Positions 29,861-38,864 of a DNA stretch of 64,000 bases are shown here, in pieces. The notes under the pieces were generated by a model. That model worked only from the letters and a program-made list of their open reading frames with translations. It searched no databases and was not told the DNA's origin. Numbering within the stretch: the first letter of the stretch is position 1; each line of letters opens with the position of its first letter. The stretch comes from Ruminococcus sp. GTDB lineage: Bacteria; Bacillota; Clostridia; Oscillospirales; Ruminococcaceae. Position numbers and translations under genes: made by a program. The stretch spans positions 260,500-324,499 of the forward strand of contig SVNK01000001.1 in the NCBI GenBank assembly GCA_015066935.1. Reading direction: 5' to 3'.

Positions 29861-30730
29861 TTAGCTGAAGTAGTTTCTGTAGCCGTCTCCGTGGAAGTAT
29901 AAGAATCCCTGGGAGAACTGTGAAGGATCATTGAAGTAAAGTCTTACGGCATTCTTGACACTTTCCGTAACGTGTCTGGAATAAGTACCGAGGTAAACGT
30001 AAGAAGATGATCCTGTGAACTGATAGGGCTGTGTAAGAACGCCGAGGATTGTGTTCGGGAATCTCGGGTCATTCACACGGTTCATGATAACTTCGACTAC
30101 GCAAGCTTTATCGTATTCGCTTATCCAGTTTGAACCAGCCTCGTTGCCTACCGCATTGCAGAGGATAATGAAATCGCTCTCTGAAATGGGGAGACCGTCG
30201 TAATTTCCGTTTGCAGGCACATCAGGTGCCTCTGTGGGAGCAGCTGTAGTTGTTATAGTTGTAACAACGGGAGCAGCTGTAGTAGTTGTAGTAGTTGTAG
30301 TCTGATTTGTTGTCGTAGTAGTTGTTACCGGAGCAGCTGTTGTAGTAGTAACAGGCTGTGTAGTAACGATATTATTCTCCGTAACCGGCTCCTTAGCGTT
30401 AAGCTGAACGCCCTGAAGTGTGATTCCCTCAAAAGTAAGGGACTCACCCGGTACAAATATTTCTGTTGCAGCTTCTTGCATTGTAGTTGTTACAACAGCA
30501 GTAGTAGTAAGTGTTGTTGTAACAGAAGTTGTCTTAATTCTTTCGGTTGTGGTGCTAACAGAAGTTTCAGTAGCAGCGATTGTCAGATGTTCATCACTTG
30601 CGGACTCAGCGATTTCTATATTATCTTTTGAGCTTACATTGGGTGCCGTTGTAAAAGCAACAGCAAGTCCGCCGAACAAACAGGCAGTGACAGTACCAAA
30701 GACAGTCGCTACAAATTTGGCTTCTCTCAT
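29861..30730 (-). CDS. SleB-like cell wall hydrolase with Thr-rich linker
   Basis: The protein has 289 residues. An N-terminal hydrophobic helix (about 7-28) serves as signal or anchor, followed by two Thr/Val-rich stretches (about 50-95 and 120-170). The C-terminal ~115 residues form a Hydrolase_2/SleB domain: LCNAVGNEAG carries the catalytic glutamate, with VIMNRVNDPRFPNTI, a YQFTG motif and a distal YFHGD. Family members are lytic transglycosylases that cut peptidoglycan in spore cortex or vegetative wall. ATG 30730 is preferred over TTG 30733 because AAGGA then has a 7-base spacing. Confidence 0.88.
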   Translation of the reverse strand: MREAKFVATVFGTVTACLFGGLAVAFTTAPNVSSKDNIEIAESASDEHLTIAATETSVSTTTERIKTTSVTTTLTTTAVVTTTMQEAATEIFVPGESLTFEGITLQGVQLNAKEPVTENNIVTTQPVTTTTAAPVTTTTTTNQTTTTTTTTAAPVVTTITTTAAPTEAPDVPANGNYDGLPISESDFIILCNAVGNEAGSNWISEYDKACVVEVIMNRVNDPRFPNTILGVLTQPYQFTGSSSYVYLGTYSRHVTESVKNAVRLYFNDPSQFSQGFLYFHGDGYRNYFS

Positions 30731-31230
30731 CAACTCATCCTTTCGTAATTATTGAAGCTTTGTAAGCGACCCTTTCTTGGGTCGTGCTAATAATAACATA
30801 TTTGAGCAGAAATGGCAATAGCTTTGGGAATTTTTCCATTTTACGTCTAAAAATCGGTCGGGCTTTATGGTGGGTTCGTGTAAAAGAGTACATATTATAT
30901 TTCTGAACTATGTATTATTTGTTAATACAGTGTTAAGAACAACTTTTCTTTTTACTTGAATTTGTTACAAATCGGTTACAAACGGTACAAAATGGTGAAT
31001 AACTTTCGGTATAATTTTTGAAGTCTTTATCCTGCTGTTATATGATTATCAGCCAAAAATAAGCCTCTTTCGGACTCGTAAAAGCCACTGCCGACTTTTA
31101 CCGTCCTGTAAATTTTATTCAGTTTGTAATAAAAAAATGACGCTTCGGTAAAAGTTGTCGGAGAAAACCGTTTGCATATACATTATAATGGTAGTCGGCT
31201 TTTGCATAGCGAAGAAATGTAAAGTTCCTC
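30731..31230. other. Regulatory region between sleB-like gene and glyS
   Basis: This 500-base gene-free stretch lies between divergent genes. It holds a leader hairpin CGACCC/GGGTCG at 30767-30784, minus-strand -10 candidates at 30894-30899 (TATAAT) and 30912-30917 (TAATAC), the TGTAAC direct repeats at 30964-30992, and a plus-strand TATAAT at 31010-31015 just downstream of those repeats. No T-box or known riboswitch was recognised. Confidence 0.5.
30964..30980 (-). promoter_or_regulatory. WalR-type direct repeat
   Basis: On the minus strand this reads TGTAAC-CGATT-TGTAAC, which fits the WalR (YycF) consensus TGTWAH-N5-TGTWAH exactly. A third half-site (TGTACC) lies next to it, to 30989. WalR controls wall hydrolases in Bacillus and relatives, and the gene on this strand is a wall hydrolase. 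The distance to either candidate -10 is longer than typical. Confidence 0.5.
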
Positions 31231-31259
31231 TTGACTTTTTTGCAAATATAACGTACAAT
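31231..31259 (+). promoter_or_regulatory. Promoter of glyS
   Basis: TTGACT (31231-31236) and TACAAT (31254-31259) are separated by 17 bases. The predicted leader is only about 55 bases, too short for a T-box. Confidence 0.75.
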
Positions 31260-31321
31260 ATATATTAATATGGTATTCTGCGGACAGAGTACCGATGACT
31301 TTTGAAAAGAGGTTGCATAAT

Positions 31322-32728
31322 ATGCTGAAAAACAATGAAAAAGCAATGGATAAAATCGTGGAGCTCTGCAAAGGCAAGGGCTTTGTATATCCCGGCTCGG
31401 AAATCTACGGCGGACTCGCCAATACATGGGACTACGGTCCTCTCGGAGTTGAGCTGAAAAACAACATCAAGAAAGCGTGGATGAAGAAATTCGTTCAGGA
31501 AAATAAATACAACGTGGGACTCGACAGTGCTATCCTCATGAACCCTCAGACATGGGTCGCTTCAGGACATATCGGCGGCTTCTCAGACCCCCTCATGGAC
31601 TGTAAGGAGTGTAAGACACGTCACCGTGCAGATAACCTCATCGAGGACTTCGACGGTACTAATGTTGCAGGCTGGTCCAACGAGCAGATGACTTCCTATA
31701 TAAATGAGAAGAATATCTGCTGTCCCAACTGCGGAAAGAATAACTTTACCGACATCCGTCAGTTCAACCTCATGTTCAAGACATTCCAGGGCGTTACCGA
31801 GGACAATAAGAGCGAACTCTACCTCCGTCCCGAGACTGCTCAGGGTATCTTCGTAAACTTCGCAAACATCCAGAGAACTACACGTAAAAAGGTTCCCTTC
31901 GGTGTTGCACAGGTAGGAAAGTCGTTCAGAAACGAGATTACTCCCGGAAACTTCATTTTCCGTGTACGTGAGTTCGAGCAGATGGAGCTTGAGTTCTTCT
32001 GCAAGCCCGGTACAGACCTTGAGTGGTTCGACTACTGGAGAAGCTACTGCAAGAACTTCCTCCTCACAATCGGTCTCAGAGAGGAAAACCTCCGTCTCCG
32101 TGACCACGACCCTGAGGAGCTTTGCTTCTACTCAAAGGCTACCACAGACTTCGAATACCTCTTCCCCTTCGGCTGGGGCGAGCTTTGGGGCGTTGCCGAC
32201 AGAACCGACTACGACCTCACTCAGCATATCAAGACAAGCGGTAAGTCACTTGAATACTTCGACCCCGAAACAAATGAGAAGTATATCCCCTACGTTATCG
32301 AGCCTTCACTCGGCGTAGAGCGTCTCTTCCTCTCTGTCATCACAGAGGCTTACGACGAGGAAACTATCACTTCTACCGACAAGAACGGTAACGAGAAGTC
32401 CGAAACAAGAACTGTTATGCACTTCCACCCCGCACTCGCTCCCTTTAAGTGTGCAGTTCTTCCCCTCGTGAAGAAGCTCACTCCCAAGGCAGAGGAAGTT
32501 TATGAGATGCTCTCAAAGAAGTTTATGGTAGACTTCGACGAGGCAGGTACTATCGGTAAAAGATACCGTCGCCAGGACGAAATCGGTACTCCTTTCTGCA
32601 TCACATATGACTTCGATACACTCGAAAAGGATAACTGCGTGACAGTCCGTGACCGTGATACCATGCAGCAGGAGCGTGTGGCTATCGAGGACCTCGTTGC
32701 TTATATCGAAAAGAAAATCGAACTCTGA
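31322..32728 (+). CDS. glyS: Glycyl-tRNA synthetase (class II, homodimeric type)
   Basis: This ~468-residue enzyme charges tRNA-Gly. The N-terminus has [24 protein letters not shown], the catalytic core has [12 protein letters not shown] and [28 protein letters not shown] (class II motif 2), and motif 3 is [13 protein letters not shown]. The anticodon-binding domain is C-terminal. ATG 31322 (AAGAGG, 9-base spacing) is chosen over the ORF start at 31295, which lies upstream of the ribosome site. Called glyQS in some annotations to separate it from the two-subunit enzyme. Confidence 0.97.
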   Translation: MLKNNEKAMDKIVELCKGKGFVYPGSEIYGGLANTWDYGPLGVELKNNIKKAWMKKFVQENKYNVGLDSAILMNPQTWVASGHIGGFSDPLMDCKECKTRHRADNLIEDFDGTNVAGWSNEQMTSYINEKNICCPNCGKNNFTDIRQFNLMFKTFQGVTEDNKSELYLRPETAQGIFVNFANIQRTTRKKVPFGVAQVGKSFRNEITPGNFIFRVREFEQMELEFFCKPGTDLEWFDYWRSYCKNFLLTIGLREENLRLRDHDPEELCFYSKATTDFEYLFPFGWGELWGVADRTDYDLTQHIKTSGKSLEYFDPETNEKYIPYVIEPSLGVERLFLSVITEAYDEETITSTDKNGNEKSETRTVMHFHPALAPFKCAVLPLVKKLTPKAEEVYEMLSKKFMVDFDEAGTIGKRYRRQDEIGTPFCITYDFDTLEKDNCVTVRDRDTMQQERVAIEDLVAYIEKKIEL

Positions 32729-32745
32729 GCCTCCCCATATGACTA

Positions 32746-33055
32746 TAATGGAGTCTTTTAATGGTGGTATTTTTACAGGAACTGTATACGTATTTTATCG
32801 GGGGAAACCTTTCTGAGGAAAGGTTCTCCCCCGTACCCCCTTCCAAAGACTTTTAATACAAATTTCAGCCCCGTAGGGTGCGTCCGAAAAAAGTTTGAAC
32901 ATCATGTTCATCCGGATACGCACCCTACGGGGCTGAAATTTCATACTGAAAGTTTTAGGAAAGGAGTTTGAGGAAGAACCCTTTTTCAAAAGGGTTTTCC
33001 TCAATAAAACATGTACATATTTCTATAAGAGTACCACCATTAAAAGACTCCATTA
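32746..33055. repeat. Palindromic three-hairpin element E3
   Basis: This copy is in the opposite orientation to E1. Its outer arms are a perfect 24-bp inverted repeat (32746-32769 with 33032-33055). Fixed hairpin 3 is at about 32799-32832, the copy-specific central stem is CCCCGTAGGGTGCG / CGCACCCTACGGGG (about 32871-32935), and fixed hairpin 1 is at about 32969-33004. It fills the space between glyS and the convergent gene; the right arm includes that gene's stop codon (33053-33055). Confidence 0.9.
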
Positions 33056-33706
33056 TTTATTATCGGAGTTATTGCCTGTATCGGGTTCTGTTTCAAAGAC
33101 GCCCTTATATTCGGCGACACGGGCAGAGTCGCCGTGGCAGTCTATTTCGATTATATTGCGGTTGAGCATAGAGCGAATCATTGCAAAAAGAATCGTGAAT
33201 GAGATGGCGTTTGCGAGTATTCCGAAATAGATTCTTATATTGAGGATAGTGCCGAACATTCCGCCGAGAATGATACCGATACAGATAATCACGGTACTTT
33301 CAAACGGATGCTTATAGCGGTCGAGGTCGAGGAAGCAGAAGCAGACCGCTGCAGAAAGTACCGAATGAATTATTGCAAGCCAGACCGAATACGGGTCGTA
33401 GAAGCTCAGAACCTTGAACGAATTGAGTTCGCAGTACATCATAACTGCTTCCATGACTATGTAAAGAGAGAAGACTGTTTTCAGCAGTTTTCTCATTCTG
33501 GTTGTGATGATTATGAGAACGTCGGCAGCGGCAAGCATTGCGAATCCTCCGAAAAGGCAGAGATACGCACATACTTCAAGCACCTTTGAGAAGCCGCTTG
33601 CAGGGTCGAATGACTTGTAATAAATATAGCAGACAAGTGCAAATATCACAAAAGTAAGATTCCCGTAGAATCCCAGAGAAAGTCCCAGAGAGAGCTTCTT
33701 ATGCAT
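33053..33706 (-). CDS. Multi-pass membrane protein, unknown
   Basis: The protein has 217 residues with about six hydrophobic segments spread over residues 8-180 and a hydrophilic C-terminal tail (about 185-217) ending in Asn/Asp-rich residues. An inner-membrane location is predicted; no family or motif is recognised. It follows purD by 10 bases and is the last gene of the purine run. Its stop codon lies inside the right arm of element E3. Confidence 0.7.
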   Translation of the reverse strand: MHKKLSLGLSLGFYGNLTFVIFALVCYIYYKSFDPASGFSKVLEVCAYLCLFGGFAMLAAADVLIIITTRMRKLLKTVFSLYIVMEAVMMYCELNSFKVLSFYDPYSVWLAIIHSVLSAAVCFCFLDLDRYKHPFESTVIICIGIILGGMFGTILNIRIYFGILANAISFTILFAMIRSMLNRNIIEIDCHGDSARVAEYKGVFETEPDTGNNSDNK

Positions 33707-33716
33707 GGTTTACTCC

Positions 33717-35003
33717 TTAACTGAGAGCCTTGAGTGCTCTCTGTCCGATATCTTTTCTGTAGTGAGCGCCCTCAAACGAGATTTTTGCAACGCCCTTATA
33801 GGCGTTTTCGAGAGCAGCAGGGAGGTCATCGCCCTTAGCGGTAACGCCGATAACACGTCCGCCGTTTGTAAGGAACTTACCGTCGTCGGAGAGCTTTGTA
33901 CCTGCGTGGTAGACGAAGCAGTCCTCAACCTGTCCCATATCGTTGAAGCCGTTCATTTCGATGCCCTTGGGGTAGCTTTCGGGATAGCCGCCGCTTGCCA
34001 TTACAACACATGCACAGCTTCCGTCGTGCCACTTTATGTCGAGCTTATCGAGTTCGTGGTTTGCGATTGCCTCAAACACCTCATAGAGGTCGGCGTCGAG
34101 CATGGGCAGCACTACCTGAGTTTCGGGGTCACCGAAGCGGCAGTTATACTCAATAACCTTGGGTCCCTTTGGAGTGAGCATAAGTCCGAAGTAGAGACAT
34201 CCCTCAAAAGTTCTGCCCTCAGCGTTCATAGCGTTTACTGTGGGGAGGAAAATCTTCTCCATGCACTCCTTTGCGATTTCATCTGTGTAGTAGGGGTTGG
34301 GCGAGAGTGTACCCATACCGCCTGTATTGAGTCCCATATCGCCGTCAAGAGCACGTTTGTGGTCCATTGAGGAAATCATGGGGACTACAGTTTTGCCGTC
34401 GGTGAAGCTGAGAACAGACACCTCGGGACCTGTGAGGAACTCCTCGATAACGATTCTTGCAGAGCTGTTTCCGAATTTAAGCTCGTCGATCATCTCGTGG
34501 ACAGCCTGAACAGCCTCCTCCTCGTTCTGAGCGATTATAACGCCCTTACCGAGTGCAAGACCGTCTGCCTTGATAACAGCAGGGTAGCTGTTCTGCTCCC
34601 TGAGGTAAGCGATAGCCTTGTCGGACTCTGTGAAAACCTCGTAGAAGGCAGTGGGGATGTTATATTTCTTCATAAGCTCCTTTGAGAAAACCTTGGAGCC
34701 TTCGATAATTGCTGCATTTGCCTTGGGACCGAAGGTCATGAAGCCTTCAGCCTGAAGAGCGTCCACCATTCCGAGAACAAGCGGATCGTCGGGAGCTACT
34801 ACTACCATATCGGGTTTAAGCTCCTTTGCAAGAGCGACAACGCCGTCAATATCGGTTGCTCCGACATTGAAGCACTGTGCATATTTTGAGATGCCTCCGT
34901 TTCCGGGAGTACAGTAAATTTTGTCAACGTGACTGCTCTCGGCAAGCTTCATGATAATAGCATGCTCACGTCCGCCTCCGCCGACTACAAGTATATTTTT
35001 CAT
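33717..35003 (-). CDS. purD: Phosphoribosylamine-glycine ligase
   Basis: This 428-residue ATP-grasp enzyme forms GAR from phosphoribosylamine and glycine. It has the N-terminal VVGGGGREHAI, the central ATP-grasp DGLALGKGVIIA segment, GMGTLSPNPYY and the metal-binding EYNCRFGDPETQ. Length is normal. GGAGG precedes the ATG. It lies in a long minus-strand run with other pur genes. Confidence 0.97.
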   Translation of the reverse strand: MKNILVVGGGGREHAIIMKLAESSHVDKIYCTPGNGGISKYAQCFNVGATDIDGVVALAKELKPDMVVVAPDDPLVLGMVDALQAEGFMTFGPKANAAIIEGSKVFSKELMKKYNIPTAFYEVFTESDKAIAYLREQNSYPAVIKADGLALGKGVIIAQNEEEAVQAVHEMIDELKFGNSSARIVIEEFLTGPEVSVLSFTDGKTVVPMISSMDHKRALDGDMGLNTGGMGTLSPNPYYTDEIAKECMEKIFLPTVNAMNAEGRTFEGCLYFGLMLTPKGPKVIEYNCRFGDPETQVVLPMLDADLYEVFEAIANHELDKLDIKWHDGSCACVVMASGGYPESYPKGIEMNGFNDMGQVEDCFVYHAGTKLSDDGKFLTNGGRVIGVTAKGDDLPAALENAYKGVAKISFEGAHYRKDIGQRALKALS

Positions 35004-35020
35004 TTGGGGGAATACCTCCG

Positions 35021-36133
35021 TTATTTTATTTTGATTCTGCTTATGAGTTCGTTAACGGCATCGTCCATTGAATTATCGCCTTTGTTTTTCCGTATTTCAA
35101 CCGAATAGATTACGCCGTTCTTTTCAAACCAGTACGTCTTCTGTCCGAAAGCAACTCCGGAACCCGGGAATGTACTCGTAAACGAGAGCGTTTCCGCTGA
35201 AAATCCGAGGATTTCTTCCTGACTGCGTTCGACGTCATCAAAGGCGATTTTGTCGTTTTCCTTACTTTCGATATTATTGAGAGTGAGGTCCGCAACGATA
35301 CGTGGACTGCGGTCATTTTTCGGAATTTCGGCTTCAAAAGTGACCTGTATATATTCCTCGGCAAGGCAGTCGGCTTCGGCGATGCTCCATGTAGCCCTGT
35401 AGAGTCTTCCGCAGCCGTCCTCGTCAAGGAGAGGCTTGGTATTTTCGCCCATCTGCCACATGGGGTCGTAGTCCGTAACGGTAAGGTAGTCCGATTCAGC
35501 GGACTGAGGCGTTGTGGGAAGCCTGTAATCAGAGGTATAGACGGCAGATTTTGCAATGTCCTCAAGAATCGGCAGAGCCTTATCCTTGTTTTCACTGCCG
35601 TACTTTGCAACCAGATAAAACTGATTCGTATGAGATGTTATGATGTATTCGCTTCCACACTCATAGCCTTTTCTGTCCTCTGAAAGCTTTTTGTAGTGGA
35701 CCGCACCTATACGGAAATTATCCGTCGGGATAATCTCGTAGGTGACGTCCGAATAAGCTTCGGTATCGTCGCAGATGTCCTTATAGGAAGCCTCCGCAAG
35801 ATAGCCGCCCTCGGTATAGCACGTGTTGTGAGCCTTGATTTCCAGCACTGAAATGATGTCGGACGAAAATACAAACTCCGTTCTGAGCGACTCTTTATCG
35901 TTCTCACTGAAGTTATCGGGTGACTCAAGCAGAAAATCATCGCTCAGCTCCACGCTGTAATTGAGAAGATTGTACTTGATTTTTTCAGAACTCTCATAAA
36001 CGGGAGCTGATTTTTTTATCGGTGAGCCGTCGGGTTTTTCTTTGTCATCACGGTATTCAAGATAGAATCCTGTTGCGACTCCACCGATAAAAACAGCACC
36101 TATTGCAGATATAATTATTGTTTTAAGATTCAT
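35021..36133 (-). CDS. Membrane-anchored extracytoplasmic protein, unknown
   Basis: The protein has 370 residues with one N-terminal hydrophobic helix (about 4-24) and no lipobox cysteine, so it is predicted to be anchored with a large outer domain. The outer part is acidic and appears to contain two related halves, each mixing beta strands with Tyr-rich segments (for example RKGYECGSEYIITSHTNQFY). I recognise no family. It sits between purD and the AICAR transformylase gene with a 17-base gap to purD. Confidence 0.65.
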   Translation of the reverse strand: MNLKTIIISAIGAVFIGGVATGFYLEYRDDKEKPDGSPIKKSAPVYESSEKIKYNLLNYSVELSDDFLLESPDNFSENDKESLRTEFVFSSDIISVLEIKAHNTCYTEGGYLAEASYKDICDDTEAYSDVTYEIIPTDNFRIGAVHYKKLSEDRKGYECGSEYIITSHTNQFYLVAKYGSENKDKALPILEDIAKSAVYTSDYRLPTTPQSAESDYLTVTDYDPMWQMGENTKPLLDEDGCGRLYRATWSIAEADCLAEEYIQVTFEAEIPKNDRSPRIVADLTLNNIESKENDKIAFDDVERSQEEILGFSAETLSFTSTFPGSGVAFGQKTYWFEKNGVIYSVEIRKNKGDNSMDDAVNELISRIKIK

Positions 36134-36174
36134 TTTTACCCCTTATATCATGAATTTTCGAAAAACATTTACGA

Positions 36175-37356
36175 TTAATGGTGGAAAAGTCTGATGCCTG
36201 TGAACGCCATAGCGATACCGTACTTGTTGCAGGTTTCGATAACGTTGTCGTCACGGATAGAACCGCCGGGTTCTGCGATATATGAAACGCCCGACTTCTT
36301 TGCACGCTCGATATTGTCGCCGAACGGGAAGAATGCGTCAGAACCGAGACATACGTCTGTATTCTTTGCAAGCCATGCCTTCTTTTCCTCGGCAGTGAAT
36401 ACAGCAGGCTTTACCTTGAAGATTCTCTGCCACTCGCCTTCACGGAGAACGTCCTCGTACTCGTCGCCGATATAAACGTCGATAGCGTTGTCACGGTCTG
36501 CACGGCGGATGTCGTCAACGAACTGAAGTCCCATAACCTGCGGAGACTGTCTCAGCCACCAGTTGTCAGCCTTCTGACCTGCAAGACGTGTGCAGTGGAT
36601 TCTCGACTGCTGTCCTGCACCGATTCCGATTGCCTGACCGTCCTTAACGTAGCATACGGAGTTGGACTGTGTATATTTGAGTGTAATGAGTGAAATAAGG
36701 AGGTCGTCCTTCTTATCGTCGGGGATGTCCTTATTGTCTGTTACGATGTTTGCAAGAAGCTCACGGTTGATGTCAAGCTCATTGCGTCCCTGCTCGAAGG
36801 AAACGCCGTAAACCTGCTTTGTCTCGATAGGAGCGGGCTTGTAGTTCTCGTCGATTTTGAGTACGCAGTATGTACCCTTTCTCTTTGACTTGAGAATTTC
36901 AAGAGCCTCCTCGTCGTAATCGGGAGCGATAACGCCGTCGGAAACCTCACGCTGAATCATCTTTGCTGTGCATATGTCAACCTTGTCTGAAAGAGCGATG
37001 AAGTCGCCGTATGAGGACATTCTGTCTGCACCTCTTGCTCTTGCGTAAGCTGAAGCAAGGGGAGAAAGCTCGCCGAGGTCGTCAACCCAGTAGATTTTCT
37101 TGAGGTCGTCGGAAAGAGGTCTGCCGATTGCCGCACCTGCGGGAGAAACGTGCTTGAAGGATGTTGCGGCACATACTCCTGTAGCTGCTTTAAGCTCCTT
37201 TACGAGCTGCCAGCCGTTGAAAGCGTCAAGAAGATTGATATATCCGGGCTTTCCGCAGAGAACCTCGATTGGAAGCTCGCTGCCGTCTGCCATGTATACT
37301 CTCGACGGCTTCTGATTGGGGTTGCAACCATATTTTAACTGCATTTCATTTGACAT
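36175..37356 (-). CDS. purH: AICAR formyltransferase, stand-alone (PurH C-terminal type)
   Basis: The protein has 393 residues. It matches the transformylase part of PurH (LKYGCNPNQKPSRVY; SFKHVSPAGAA; GAGQQSRIHCTRLAG; SDAFFPFGDNI) but has no N-terminal IMP cyclohydrolase domain, which would add about 200 residues. It is predicted to transfer formyl from 10-formyl-THF to AICAR, making FAICAR. Ring closure to IMP would need another enzyme, and a PurO-type gene lies two genes upstream. GGAGG is 9 bases before the ATG. Confidence 0.93.
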   Translation of the reverse strand: MSNEMQLKYGCNPNQKPSRVYMADGSELPIEVLCGKPGYINLLDAFNGWQLVKELKAATGVCAATSFKHVSPAGAAIGRPLSDDLKKIYWVDDLGELSPLASAYARARGADRMSSYGDFIALSDKVDICTAKMIQREVSDGVIAPDYDEEALEILKSKRKGTYCVLKIDENYKPAPIETKQVYGVSFEQGRNELDINRELLANIVTDNKDIPDDKKDDLLISLITLKYTQSNSVCYVKDGQAIGIGAGQQSRIHCTRLAGQKADNWWLRQSPQVMGLQFVDDIRRADRDNAIDVYIGDEYEDVLREGEWQRIFKVKPAVFTAEEKKAWLAKNTDVCLGSDAFFPFGDNIERAKKSGVSYIAEPGGSIRDDNVIETCNKYGIAMAFTGIRLFHH

Positions 37357-37479
37357 GATATATGTCCTCCTTATATTTTGGGTTTCTGATGATTTAATGC
37401 ATTTCGTTTGATTTGAAATGCTCTGTTATATAATTGTTGTTAATTTCCGATGAGAGCGGCATGGAGCCTGTTCTCAAGG

Positions 37480-38010
37480 TTATCCAAGCGATTTCGGACT
37501 TGAGTTCAGAACCTTCCAGCCATCATCCACCAGATAAATTGCGCATAATTCACTGGGGATATTTGAGGATTCTCCGTTTATTTCCAGATATGTGGTATAG
37601 TCATAGGAATAGCCTGATAAAATTTCCACGGACTCTCCTGTGAGGGCTTTATAAACTGATTCAGCACCTCTGAGCTGGTTTTCGGTGAGAATACCGGTAC
37701 GCTTGCTGCTGACGTCCGTGATATAGGGGTATGTGGATTCAATGGATTGTTTTGTCATTTCCCACTGACCGCTATCTTTCAGTTTATCAATAAATTCTTC
37801 TGTAAATACATCGCAAAAAACCTCCTCGGCAGGAGCTTTGTTTTTCATTTTTTGCATATATCTGTCCACAAATTCGTCCGCAGCTTCAGAATCCGTTGAT
37901 AAATTAAAACTTTCTGTCTGCGATGACGAATCATCGGATGAGCCTCCGAATGCCGAGCAGCCTGCAAGTGCAAGGGCGCAGAGCAGAGGAGCGATAATCA
38001 TTTTTTTCAT
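37480..38010 (-). CDS. Putative lipoprotein
   Basis: The protein has 176 residues with signal MKKMIIAPLLCALALAGC; the lipobox LAGC predicts lipid anchoring at Cys18. A Ser/Asp-rich tether is followed by a ~130-residue domain with regularly spaced helices (FVDRYMQKMKNKAP; FTEEFIDKLKDSG) and a C-terminal beta pair ending WKVLNSSPKSLG. Function is unknown. It lies between the stand-alone AICAR transformylase and purO. Confidence 0.75.
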   Translation of the reverse strand: MKKMIIAPLLCALALAGCSAFGGSSDDSSSQTESFNLSTDSEAADEFVDRYMQKMKNKAPAEEVFCDVFTEEFIDKLKDSGQWEMTKQSIESTYPYITDVSSKRTGILTENQLRGAESVYKALTGESVEILSGYSYDYTTYLEINGESSNIPSELCAIYLVDDGWKVLNSSPKSLG

Positions 38011-38137
38011 AGAATCATATCCTTTGACAGTTTTTTATAAGCTTGTATGCGGTAATCCGATGAGGCAGCATCTTTTGGGAAAATAATTTTTCCTGTACGG
38101 AAGAGCCTCTGTCGGTTATCGCCATAAAGAGAATCAA

Positions 38138-38851
38138 TTACTTGTTCTTATTGATGATTCTTGTTTCCTCGGAGCCGTCCTCGATATTCACATAGCGAAC
38201 AAAGAGAGAAACCTTGTTATCCTCGTTGAGGTTATTCCAGAGCATATCTGTAAACTCGTCGATATTGCCGCTGATTCCTACGAGCTTAGGCTCGCCCTCG
38301 AAGCTGGGGAGAGGATTTCCGTCGCCCATGTATGTATGGATGAAGTGACCCTCGCCGTTAAGGGGATTTGTGTATGTGAAAGTATGTCTCTGGCAGGATT
38401 CGGGGTTGCCGTTTGCACTTTTGAGGATTGACATAGCGTAGTTGAAGCCGTCGTCCTCGAAACGGAGGATACCCGAAATACGGGGAGTGTAGTTGGGAGC
38501 GTCGTCCTCGAACTCACGTGTACGGAGCGACTGCTCGAAAGTGAACTGCTTATCCATAAGCTCGTAGATAGTATCGGTCTGGTCGCCGTTGGTGACGATG
38601 AGCTTATTGCCGAGAACTCTTACGGGAGCGTAGATAATGAGGTGGGGGTCAGTGAGCTTGGAGGGGTCGAAAGCCTGAGTACGGATTCCTCTGCCTTCCT
38701 CTACGAAAACACGGTTACGGCTGTTTTCGCTTCTGCCCATGATGAAATAACCCGTAACAGCGTACTTTCCGCAATCGGACTTACCGATTACGATACCTCT
38801 GCCGGGGTAAGCGTTTGTACTTAATTCCTTAGCTAAATCCAGTTTAATCAT
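38138..38851 (-). CDS. purO: PurO-type IMP cyclohydrolase
   Basis: This 237-residue protein resembles the archaeal-type IMP cyclohydrolase PurO: YPGRGIVIGKSDCGKYAVTG and MGRSENSRNRVF at the N-terminus, TPRISGIL in the middle and GDGNPLPSFEGEP near the C-terminus. The predicted reaction closes FAICAR to IMP, the last step of de novo purine synthesis. This fits the neighbouring AICAR transformylase, which lacks the cyclohydrolase domain. The assignment is by recalled family motifs. AAGGAG precedes the ATG. Confidence 0.85.
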   Translation of the reverse strand: MIKLDLAKELSTNAYPGRGIVIGKSDCGKYAVTGYFIMGRSENSRNRVFVEEGRGIRTQAFDPSKLTDPHLIIYAPVRVLGNKLIVTNGDQTDTIYELMDKQFTFEQSLRTREFEDDAPNYTPRISGILRFEDDGFNYAMSILKSANGNPESCQRHTFTYTNPLNGEGHFIHTYMGDGNPLPSFEGEPKLVGISGNIDEFTDMLWNNLNEDNKVSLFVRYVNIEDGSEETRIINKNK

Positions 38852-38864
38852 AATAAATTACTCC

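Noticed and set aside
30763-30790. c-di-GMP (GEMM) riboswitch before the SleB-like gene
   Set aside because: A hairpin and a CAAAGC segment look superficially similar, but the conserved GGGCAAACC half is missing.
31030-31321. T-box riboswitch for glyS
   Set aside because: The clear promoter at 31231-31259 leaves only about 55 leader bases, and no AGGGTGG-type T-box core is present upstream.
32795-33004. A 69-codon minus-strand frame in E3, with a near-identical peptide from a 76-codon frame in E5 (60341-60571)
   Set aside because: The shared peptide only reflects the shared fixed hairpins. In E1 the equivalent frame meets an early stop, and the variable arms change without regard to codons. 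The constraint is on pairing, not protein.
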